Of a DNA stretch of 40,385 nucleotides, positions 1 through 6,521 are shown piece after piece; position 1 is the stretch's first letter, and every line of letters starts with the position of its first letter. Source of the stretch: JAHBNG01 sp039028975 (GTDB lineage: Bacteria; Chloroflexota; Anaerolineae; Caldilineales; Caldilineaceae). Location: positions 1 to 40,385 of the forward strand of contig JBCCHB010000149.1 in NCBI GenBank assembly GCA_039028975.1, in the 5' to 3' direction. The position numbers and the translations under genes were made by a program. Under the pieces are notes generated by a model. It was not told the DNA's origin. It ran no database searches and was given only the letters and a program-made list of their open reading frames with translations.

Positions 1-156
1 CTCTAACAAGGCCCCGTGGATTGAACCTCGGCTTTTCAGAAATGAGCCGTTCATCATTGTCCACATTAGCCTCAGTAAATCTAGGTTTGTTCCTATATTC
101 GCTACTTGCACTACATGCGATAGACACGTTATAGTTATTTCACCAACGGTTAGCAT
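1..156 (-). CDS. Partial gene, possible transposase N-terminus
   Basis: An open frame begins with ATG at 154-156 and runs off the left edge, giving 52 residues. A strong ribosome binding site (AAAGGAG, six bases before the ATG) supports it as a real gene. The visible protein contains VQVANIGTNL and NGSFLKSRGSIHGALL. This has the feel of the N-terminus of DDE-type transposases seen in Chloroflexota, but the family assignment is from memory and weak. If it is an insertion-sequence transposase, the element's end would lie close to 200, next to the CRISPR leader. The opposite strand is also open here but has no start or binding site, so I prefer the minus strand. Confidence 0.5.
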   Translation of the reverse strand, partial: MLTVGEITITCLSHVVQVANIGTNLDLLRLMWTMMNGSFLKSRGSIHGALLE

Positions 157-207
157 TCTTCTCTCCTTTATGAGCTTTGACACTCCTATTTTGAACTGCT
201 AACCGTT
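145..207. repeat. 11-bp inverted repeat next to CRISPR leader
   Basis: AACGGTTAGCA at 145-155 and TGCTAACCGTT at 197-207 are perfect reverse complements separated by 41 bases. The left arm overlaps the start of the minus-strand gene and the right arm lies just upstream of the CRISPR promoter. It may be an operator for either transcript, a Cas1-2 or IHF-type leader motif, or part of an insertion-sequence end. Confidence 0.5.
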
Positions 208-209
208 TT

Positions 210-239
210 TTGTCATATTCCTTCTACTCTTCAAAAAAT
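210..239 (+). promoter_or_regulatory. Probable CRISPR leader promoter
   Basis: TTGTCA at 210-215 is followed after 18 bases by AAAAAT at 234-239, placing a start of transcription a few bases before the first repeat at 259. The surrounding A/T-rich leader is what is expected on the upstream side of an array whose repeats end in ATTGAAAC. A similar sequence stands upstream of the epimerase gene near 25283-25340. Confidence 0.45.
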
Positions 240-258
240 TTTACCGGATACTAAAGAT

Positions 259-730
259 GTCCGAATCAATAAAAACTCGACTGCGAGATTGAAACTTGAG
301 GGGCCATACGTGGTATAATCCTTAAATGTAGTCCGAATCAATAAAAACTCGACTACGAGATTGAAACTTCCATCCAAGCACTTCTCAAATTCTCTTTTCA
401 AGTCCGAATCAATAAAAACTCGACTGCGAGATTGAAACAATGAGAGAGCTTGGCATCATTACGGAAGATGGCACAGTCCGAATCAATAAAAACTCGACTG
501 CGAGATTGAAACACCGTTGGCAAGCCTACTACGATTGATGCCGATGGCGTCCGAATCAATAAAAACTCGACTGCGAGATTGAAACAAGGCTATTATGATT
601 ATGGCCGGGTCCGCCTACGATGTCCGAATCAATAAAAACTCGACTGCGAGATTGAAACATGCTGGTTACGTGGCACTACTTCTAATAGAAAAAGTTCGAA
701 TCAATAAAAACTCGACTGCGAGATTGAAAC
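259..730 (+). CRISPR. CRISPR array, 7 repeats and 6 spacers
   Basis: Seven 37-bp repeats begin GTCCGAATCAAT and end GAGATTGAAAC, at 259-295, 331-367, 402-438, 476-512, 549-585, 622-658 and 694-730. The six spacers are 34-37 bp. The ATTGAAAC end, typical of type I and III arrays, and the A/T-rich flank at the left indicate transcription on the plus strand. Repeat 2 has one internal G-to-A change, and the last repeat has C-to-T at its third base, as expected of the older, leader-distal end. No cas gene is visible in the window. Several spacers can be read as open coding sequence (spacer 3, for example, reads MRELGIITEDGT), consistent with phage or plasmid origin, but I see no match to the rest of the window. 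Confidence 0.97.
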
Positions 731-735
731 AAATC

Positions 736-770
736 AAAAGGAACCTAGCACCTCGAGCTAGGTTCCTTTT
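736..770 (+). terminator. Perfect 14-bp hairpin ending the CRISPR array
   Basis: AAAAGGAACCTAGC (736-749) and GCTAGGTTCCTTTT (757-770) pair perfectly around a seven-base loop, starting six bases after the last repeat. With the terminal T-run this fits an intrinsic terminator for the array. The A-run on the other side means it could also stop transcripts from the minus strand, although the gene to the right also reads leftward and ends at 852. Confidence 0.7.
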
Positions 771-851
771 GAATAGACCATTAACGATAGGGGGGCCGAG
801 CCATTGCTTGGGCTACTACCCGGATAGAAGATGATGCGCTTTGCCTACCAC

Positions 852-2702
852 TTATGGGGGCAGGCATAGGCCCTCAGGCAAGGGCCAATCTCTTGAAATG
901 AGAGGTAGATAGAGCCGATTCGTACCTTGCTCGAACAAACGCCACGATGTGGGATTGATAGTCGTGGCTGATAGGCTATTTGTATAGGGGACTGCATGGT
1001 GTAAGGTGCCGGGCGTGCCATCGCTTGTGTTGCTTGTGCGCCAGTTACGGGCAGAATTTCCAAATCCGTTCAAATTGATCCGCTCTAAAGATTTTCCATC
1101 CTGCCCAGTTGTAGGCCAGGGCGCTCTATCATCATACTCAACCACGTCGACTTCATAGTAGGGAACAGTGCCATCGCTGTCGGGGCTATCTGGCTTCAGA
1201 AGAGCAATCCGTTCACCGGTATCGCTCAGTTGGCCAGGATACGGACCAACGATTGGCACACTGTCAGGGATGGCGTATCTGGTGCGGAAGGTCGAGGGAT
1301 CGATAGATACAATCAAGAGAATTCCATTCGCCGGTATAAATGAGCCGAGCGGTAGGGTGTAGGAGCCGATGTTGGATATCTGCCAGAGATTCTCAGGATG
1401 GACCGGATCATAGAGTGGTATGGGTATCGATGCAAGATTGGTCAATTCAATATATTCATCGCCAGAGATGGGGGTAGCCATTAATTCGCTGATCACAACC
1501 GGCCCAACCAATGGCTCCCTATTTGGATGCCCTTCACTTATCTCGGCTTGGAGAACCAATTGCTCATCAAACGTATTGTAGGAAACGATCGATGTACAAC
1601 GACCCAGCGAGACCTCGTTGGGGGTGACGCCAAAAGTGAATCCGTGTCCATATCCGCTATGCGCACCAGTTAAGTCACTAGACAGCAGATAAATACTCTC
1701 CCCCAATGCGCTGAAACGAAACCCAAGCTGGTTTTCATCAAAGACCATATATCCCCTGGACGAGATCTGCGTCCCCGACGGCACGCGATATTTGCGAGGT
1801 TCGGCCAAGGTGTCGGTAATGAACCAGCCACCAATATCTGCAGAGGATTCTGTCGGATTATATAGTTCCACGTAGTCGCGTTGGGGCAGGTCGGTATGAG
1901 CCAATATTTCATTGATCAACACAGGTGGGATAGGATCGATGCGGACCGGATCATCTTGGGCTGGTGAGCCATGAACGTACGTGCTGACACGCCAATCGTG
2001 GATAGTGGTTGGGCTAGATGCAGACTCTGCTGGGACCAATGAAAATCCAATGCCGTTGCTCGGAATTAAAGAGGGTATAGCGGCATCGTATTCAACAGAG
2101 AGTACATGCTGGGAGTCGTCATTTAGCAGGGAAAGCGTTTCGCCGCTGTTGCTTAGACGTCCACCATAGCTTGTTTCGTTATGAGGGTCAAAACCATAGC
2201 GGTTCTGGAATGCAGCGGGTCCCTTGGCCAGTACCAGATAGCCTCCGCTTGGAATCGATATCCCCATAGCAAATTGATAGGAGATACCTGTGTCAAATGT
2301 GTAGCCGCCCAAATCGTAGGCTACGGCACCGCGATTATGCAACTCCAGGAATTCCAGGTCATCCCCATTGGTGTTACCCCCTGTTAGCGGATTGAACATG
2401 ATTTCCGAGATGCTTAATTCAGCAGCCTGAGCAGTGGCCTGATCAGTTGTCTGAAAATCAGCCTTATTTTCATTCTGGTAAAGAGTAGCCACTGTAGCCA
2501 GATGGGTGCTCTTGGCACTATCCCCATCATAGATTTCTGGCTTGGTTACAGAGACAGTGAGACCAATGACAAATAGACTTACGGATGTACTCGCAATGAA
2601 AGCGGATAGGAAACGAACCAAGATTAAAAGTTTTCGCAGATTCTGTTCCATATTCATCTTTGTAATCTTCAAATCCCTTTTCGTTTCAGAGCATACATTC
2701 AT
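852..2702 (-). CDS. Secreted protein with three lamin-tail domains
   Basis: This encodes up to 616 residues. A hydrophobic segment at about residues 25-52 (LLILVRFLSAFIASTSVSLF) should act as a signal peptide or anchor. Three lamin-tail (LTD) domains follow, recognised by their opening strand patterns: ISEIMFNP..DDLEFLELHN near 97, INEILAHT..RDYVELYNP near 262, and ISELMATP..DEYIELTN near 402. Bacterial LTD domains are Ig-like folds of exported proteins, and no catalytic domain is seen. The tail reads RLYLPLISRDW, resembling the C-terminal YLPLI motif of Chloroflexota exported proteins. Residue 1 lacks a good ribosome binding site. Met16 or Met18 could be the true start, which would leave a more conventional signal peptide. 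The function is unknown, and the surface location is inferred. Confidence 0.85.
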   Translation of the reverse strand: MNVCSETKRDLKITKMNMEQNLRKLLILVRFLSAFIASTSVSLFVIGLTVSVTKPEIYDGDSAKSTHLATVATLYQNENKADFQTTDQATAQAAELSISEIMFNPLTGGNTNGDDLEFLELHNRGAVAYDLGGYTFDTGISYQFAMGISIPSGGYLVLAKGPAAFQNRYGFDPHNETSYGGRLSNSGETLSLLNDDSQHVLSVEYDAAIPSLIPSNGIGFSLVPAESASSPTTIHDWRVSTYVHGSPAQDDPVRIDPIPPVLINEILAHTDLPQRDYVELYNPTESSADIGGWFITDTLAEPRKYRVPSGTQISSRGYMVFDENQLGFRFSALGESIYLLSSDLTGAHSGYGHGFTFGVTPNEVSLGRCTSIVSYNTFDEQLVLQAEISEGHPNREPLVGPVVISELMATPISGDEYIELTNLASIPIPLYDPVHPENLWQISNIGSYTLPLGSFIPANGILLIVSIDPSTFRTRYAIPDSVPIVGPYPGQLSDTGERIALLKPDSPDSDGTVPYYEVDVVEYDDRAPWPTTGQDGKSLERINLNGFGNSARNWRTSNTSDGTPGTLHHAVPYTNSLSATTINPTSWRLFEQGTNRLYLPLISRDWPLPEGLCLPP

Positions 2703-2914
2703 CCATCCAACTTCACCACGGACAGATGAAAATCAACAAAGATTACTGGCTCTTTGGGATTTCATGTGGTTGACAACTTTATGGAACAAGGATTTTAAAA
2801 AGTACGAAGATTTCTCTCTTCTAATCTTAGCAATCTGGCTAATCCCTGTTCATTTTTTTCTGTTAACCACGTGAGATCCGGTTGAACCACCTTTATCTTT
2901 GTACTCTTCAAATC
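2656..2914. repeat. Three copies of a 20-bp motif
   Basis: GATTTGAAGAGTACAAAGAT (minus strand, 2895-2914), GATTTGAAGATTACAAAGAT (minus strand, 2656-2675, inside the first codons of the lamin-tail gene) and a one-base-longer variant on the plus strand at 2791-2811 are related. The third copy lies inside the intergenic element at 2749-2887. The rest of the gap from 2915 to 3066 shows nothing I recognise. Confidence 0.5.
2749..2887. repeat. Intergenic element with inverted ends, copy A
   Basis: The stretch opens with GCTCTTTGGGATTTCATGTG followed by GTTGAC (2749-2774) and closes with GTTAACCACGTGAGATCCGG followed by TTGAAC (2862-2887). CATGTGGTTGAC and GTTAACCACGTG form terminal inverted repeats with 10 of 12 bases matching. 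The same two ends occur in inverted orientation at 37571-37756 around a completely different interior. It lies upstream of the lamin-tail gene and downstream of nothing obvious. Confidence 0.6.
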
Positions 2915-3066
2915 TTTGTTTAGTTTTCAGGGCAGAGGATGCGTTGCATCAGTATCTCTATCCCAACTCGTTCACCATTATACTGTGCCAGAAAAGTCTT
3001 GTCCCAAATCTTCACGAATCCATTCTGGGAAAACCTGAGCAGAGAGGACAGAGCTTTTTTGGCCAT

Positions 3067-4425
3067 CTATAACGTATCGGTTAAGGGCAAGGTGAAAAAG
3101 AAAGATGTATATTGGGATGTGCTGCTTTGAACGCCAACATGGCCACCATGAGCCTCAACCAACTGTTTGACAATGGCTAGACCTAAACCATAGCCACCTG
3201 TGATACGGGTTCGTGATTTGTCTGCCCGATAAAAACGTTCAAAGACATAAGGGAGATGCTGGGGATCGATCCCTTGGCCAGAGTTACTCACTCTTATTTC
3301 TGCATCTTGCCCCATCTGCCTCGCCTCAATACGGATCTTCCCCTGTTTGGGGGTATGGGCCAGTGCATTTGTAAGTAGATTACGCAACACTTGGCCAATC
3401 CGCTCTCGGTCGGCTTCCACAAGGGGTAACTCTGTGGCCAAGGCTAGATCGAGGGAGATAGCTTTGTCTTGAATAGCCAGGTTAAGGAGTTGCACAGAGC
3501 TGGAGATCAATTCAGAGAGGTTGACTGGTTCTCGGTGGATGGGTAGCTGACCGGCTTCTGCCAAGGCTAAATCCTGGAGATCATCAACGAGACGGGCTAG
3601 CAGCATCACCTCTTCATGGAGCGATTCCAGCAGTTTAGGGTTCATCGCCAGAAGGCCATCCTCAATGGCTTCCAAGTAGCCGCGCATATTTGTCAGGGGT
3701 GTTCTTAGCTCATGCGCGACATCAGAGACTAAATTGCGTCGCAGCGTCTCCACATGTTGAATTGATTCAGACATGGCATTAAATGCCTCAGTCAATTCCT
3801 GAATCTCCTGGATGGAGGCGCTTTCAAGTTGAGGCGGTATTTGGCCTTGTTCTACCTTGCGGGCAGCCCTGGTGAGGGCACCTAAGGGGCGAAGTACGGG
3901 GCGGAGAAAATAGGCATTTAAGAGTAGGGCCAGCAGCCCCGAGACCAAGAGTGCCCACAGCAATGAGCTTTGGATTGATTGATAAAAGAGGCTCTCATCT
4001 TCTTCGTTGCGCAGGCTGCTATTATTATAGAAGCAGACTTGGGCAATCTGCTCGCCATTGCTGGAAATGGGGACCAAACTTTCACAGTGGGTTCCCTGAG
4101 AGCTAGCCGGTAACCCAATGCTTGTTATCGGATCGATTCCATCTGGACCCGGTAATATTACGTCAGCAACCAACCAAGAAAGATCATCAAATATGTGGTC
4201 AAAACTGGCATTTTCAGGATTGGCCTCAAAGTATGCCGTCAGCATCTCGGGCAAGATGGAACGTTGGCTGGCAAGGCGTTGTTGGTGTTCCTTTTCCTGC
4301 TTGTCAATGTATCCAATGAATGCTTGATTGATGGCATTCGAGCTAAAATAGAGGGCCAAGCTGCCGGTTACCACCAATATCATCAACATCAAAAAGGTCA
4401 GGCGACCATACAAGCTGTGAATCAT
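3067..4425 (-). CDS. Two-component sensor histidine kinase
   Basis: This 452-residue membrane kinase probably senses an envelope signal and phosphorylates the regulator encoded just upstream. It has two membrane segments (about 9-29 and 153-173) flanking an extracytoplasmic sensor region of about 125 residues, then a HAMP linker. The dimerisation/phosphorylation helix carries VAHELRTP with the acceptor at His238. The ATPase domain shows the N box LRNLLTNALAH, G1 NSGQGID, F box FERFYR and G2 GYGLGLAI. All key boxes are present, so it should be active. The start at 4425 has GGAG ten bases upstream. It follows the regulator gene by 112 bases, so the two are probably cotranscribed. The signal is unknown. 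The sensor region has two cysteines, but I see no known ligand-binding signature. Confidence 0.95.
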   Translation of the reverse strand: MIHSLYGRLTFLMLMILVVTGSLALYFSSNAINQAFIGYIDKQEKEHQQRLASQRSILPEMLTAYFEANPENASFDHIFDDLSWLVADVILPGPDGIDPITSIGLPASSQGTHCESLVPISSNGEQIAQVCFYNNSSLRNEEDESLFYQSIQSSLLWALLVSGLLALLLNAYFLRPVLRPLGALTRAARKVEQGQIPPQLESASIQEIQELTEAFNAMSESIQHVETLRRNLVSDVAHELRTPLTNMRGYLEAIEDGLLAMNPKLLESLHEEVMLLARLVDDLQDLALAEAGQLPIHREPVNLSELISSSVQLLNLAIQDKAISLDLALATELPLVEADRERIGQVLRNLLTNALAHTPKQGKIRIEARQMGQDAEIRVSNSGQGIDPQHLPYVFERFYRADKSRTRITGGYGLGLAIVKQLVEAHGGHVGVQSSTSQYTSFFFTLPLTDTL

Positions 4426-4537
4426 CTATACTCAGCTCCGTTTATACTCAGGCTTTGCATAAAGCAACACTTTTCCTCAGGTAGCGGTGTTACTTTATCA
4501 CGGCCGCCAGTATAAAAACGACCGCACTGTTAAACAT

Positions 4538-5224
4538 CTATTGAGCGAACTTATATCCGATTCCGTAGACGGTTTGAATATATTCATTCTCGCTGGCCTG
4601 CTTATCGATCTTTTTCCGAAGGTTCATAATATGTGCGTCAACCGTACGCTCCAGACCTTCATAGTCGAAGCCAAAGACTCGTTCCAGCAATTCTAAGCGG
4701 GTAAAAGCCCGGCCAGGTTCCAATGCCATAGTCTCCAGCAGCTTAAACTCTCGGGGAGTTAAAGGCAATATCGCCCCACTCAGGCGGACCTCATGGCGCA
4801 TAGAGTCGACTTCCAGATCACCAAAACAGAGTGGGGTTTGGCCACCCGTTGGGCTAGCCGAAGTTCGCCTGAGCACGGCTCTCACCCGGGCCATGAGTTG
4901 CTTTGGGCTGAACGGTTTCGTCATATAATCGTCCGCACCCAAATCTAACCCAAGCAGAATATCATCTTCTGTGCTTCTAGCCGTCAGCATAATAATGGGG
5001 ATTTTCTCTTCCATTAGCGTAATCCGGCAGATATCTAAACCGCTCACCTTCGGCAACATCAAATCCAATACGATCAGATCTGGCTTTCGCTGCCGAATTA
5101 GATCCAGTGCAGTTCGGCCTTCGTAAGCAGTCAATACGTGATACCCATCATTTTCTAGATACAGACGGATCAGCTCAACGGTTTTAGGATCGTCATCGAC
5201 AACAAGAATTTTATGATTGGACAT
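4538..5224 (-). CDS. OmpR/PhoB-family response regulator
   Basis: The protein is 228 residues from the chosen start. The receiver domain opens KILVVDDDPKT, has the phosphoacceptor Asp54 in IVLDLMLP, and a conserved Lys in YMTKPFSP. The C-terminal winged-helix domain (about 130-228) has the LTPREFKLLE and RTVDAHIMNLRKKI patterns of OmpR-type DNA-binding domains. I chose the ATG at 5224, eight codons inside the longest frame, because AAGGA stands eight bases upstream of it. The outer ATG at 5248 has no binding site. The gene lies directly upstream of the sensor kinase and is surely its partner. The target genes cannot be told from the sequence. Confidence 0.95.
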   Translation of the reverse strand: MSNHKILVVDDDPKTVELIRLYLENDGYHVLTAYEGRTALDLIRQRKPDLIVLDLMLPKVSGLDICRITLMEEKIPIIMLTARSTEDDILLGLDLGADDYMTKPFSPKQLMARVRAVLRRTSASPTGGQTPLCFGDLEVDSMRHEVRLSGAILPLTPREFKLLETMALEPGRAFTRLELLERVFGFDYEGLERTVDAHIMNLRKKIDKQASENEYIQTVYGIGYKFAQ

Positions 5225-5621
5225 CGGGCGAATCCTTATCTCATTCATTTACATCAATGAATTACTGGAGGGTGTGCGTTACAACCGGAACCATGCGGCA
5301 TAAGCTAAGTCTACTATAAAATTATCAAGAAGTAATGAAATTGCATATCTGCAAACTTAACAATCTGTGGTTATAGAGCCGAAGAGGCGTTGTGGGTTTG
5401 TCTTCTACACGAAAAAAAAGAGGGGTGTCTAGCCCCTCCTTGCAAACTTAAACTACTTTATCGAATCGAATTATAGATGTATCACAGCGTGGCAAAGCCA
5501 CAACCAAACTTCACAGAGCCTCCGTCTCGTATTTGAGAATCTCTGTGAAATGGCTCTTCTGTCTCATTATCTTCCTTCTATCGCGCAGCTTATACCGGGT
5601 GGTGGCACCGAGAGATACGCA
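5225..5621. other. Intergenic region between ssb and regulator gene
   Basis: Apart from the ssb terminator described separately, this stretch holds a 9-bp inverted repeat, TTCACAGAG (5510-5518) and CTCTGTGAA (5541-5549). The promoter of the two-component genes must lie near 5240-5340, but I cannot fix its boxes. No gene is supported. Confidence 0.5.
5412..5438 (-). terminator. Intrinsic terminator downstream of ssb
   Basis: GAGGGG (5420-5425) pairs with CCCCTC (5433-5438). On the minus strand the stem is followed by a run of eight T, the classical intrinsic form. It lies about 180 bases beyond the ssb stop codon and separates ssb from the two-component genes. Confidence 0.8.
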
Positions 5622-6068
5622 TCAAAAGGGGATGTCCTCATCCGATAGGCCGCCACCCTGATCACCACCGCCATCCGCGCCCATAGGCGGCGGGGCGGCC
5701 ATTGCTGGCGCACCACCCCCAGGATTCATAGGCAGATCATTTCGGTTGCCCAAGAACTTGATGATCTGGGCAGTCACCTCTAGCGAAGCACGATTATTGC
5801 CATCTCGATCAACGAAGGCGCGAGCTTCATCAACCTCTCCAATCACAAGTACCTGGCGTCCCTTTGTCAGGTATTGGCTAACAATTTCTGCCGTCTTTCG
5901 CCAAGCTGTCACCCGAAACCACGTTGTTTTATCCTGTCGTTGTCCGTCTTGAGTCGTCCAGCTCTTATTCACAGCCAAATTAAAGCTTACCACAGGTACA
6001 CCACCCGGTGTATACCTCATCTCCGGATCGTTTCCTAAGTTCCCGACCAAGGTTATCTGCTGATACAT
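5622..6068 (-). CDS. ssb: Single-stranded DNA-binding protein
   Basis: The 148-residue protein coats single-stranded DNA during replication, recombination and repair. The OB-fold domain (about 1-105) begins MYQQITLVGNLGNDPEMRYT and contains the WFRVTAWRKTAE strand typical of bacterial SSB. A Gly/Pro/Ala-rich linker leads to the acidic tip SDEDIPF, the docking site for partner proteins. The length is ordinary. AAAGGAG stands about nine bases upstream of the ATG. The gene stands alone on the minus strand with its own likely promoter and terminator, rather than between rpsF and rpsR as in many bacteria. Confidence 0.97.
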   Translation of the reverse strand: MYQQITLVGNLGNDPEMRYTPGGVPVVSFNLAVNKSWTTQDGQRQDKTTWFRVTAWRKTAEIVSQYLTKGRQVLVIGEVDEARAFVDRDGNNRASLEVTAQIIKFLGNRNDLPMNPGGGAPAMAAPPPMGADGGGDQGGGLSDEDIPF

Positions 6069-6334
6069 GTGGCATTTCTCCTTTACATTCTTTCTTATCT
6101 CGTCGCTCTGTAATCGGCAAATCTGTCGTATGGCATGAGTGATAGAGCCATAAAGCAGAGAAGAAACAGTGCAGTCTGATTATAATTTAGGAAAGAGAAC
6201 GAAATAGCTTGGATATTGAGTTGGGCTAAACCCGCTTGCATATAAGCAAGTTATCTACGGCTCATTCCTTAAGGCAGTTTTAGTAGGGGCCAATGTCATC
6301 CATTTGGTTCTACTCTACTAATTTTCAATTTAGT

Positions 6335-6363
6335 ACGATACTTTAGTTGAGATAATTTGTCAA
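6335..6363 (-). promoter_or_regulatory. Candidate ssb promoter
   Basis: On the minus strand TTGACA (complement of 6358-6363) is followed after 17 bases by TATCGT (complement of 6335-6340). Transcription would give a leader of about 260 bases before ssb, with a small stem CTTGC/GCAAG near 6236-6251. The -35 box is perfect and the -10 box is moderate. Confidence 0.4.
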
Positions 6364-6410
6364 CTGTTACTGCATCAAGAACACTTGTTCCAAACTTAAC
6401 CATTATTTGC

Positions 6411-6440
6411 TTGGACGTAGCCAGCAAAACATGCGATAAT
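6411..6440 (+). promoter_or_regulatory. Candidate promoter of the M24 peptidase gene
   Basis: TTGGAC (6411-6416), an 18-base spacer and GATAAT (6435-6440) make a good sigma-70-type match about 80 bases before the start codon at 6522. It diverges from the ssb promoter, so the 6069-6521 gap is explained as a divergent regulatory region. Confidence 0.5.
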
Positions 6441-6489
6441 AGCAAAGTGGCAATTCCCTAGCATAAATCGATTTTCTCTGTCTCATAAT

Positions 6490-6519
6490 CAATTACCTTA
6501 CAATCAATTACCTTACAAT
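6490..6519 (+). repeat. 15-bp tandem duplication before start codon
   Basis: CAATTACCTTACAAT occurs twice in a row (6490-6504, 6505-6519), ending two bases before the ATG at 6522. It occupies the place where a ribosome binding site would be, and none is visible. Confidence 0.9.
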
Positions 6520-6521
6520 CA

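Noticed and set aside
694..730. GTTCGAATC in the last repeat as the T-arm of a tRNA gene
   Set aside because: It is the repeat with a C-to-T change at its third base. No acceptor or anticodon stems can be formed around it.
231..834. Open frames of 69 and 79 codons running through the CRISPR repeats on both strands
   Set aside because: They consist of translated repeats and spacers and are explained by the array.
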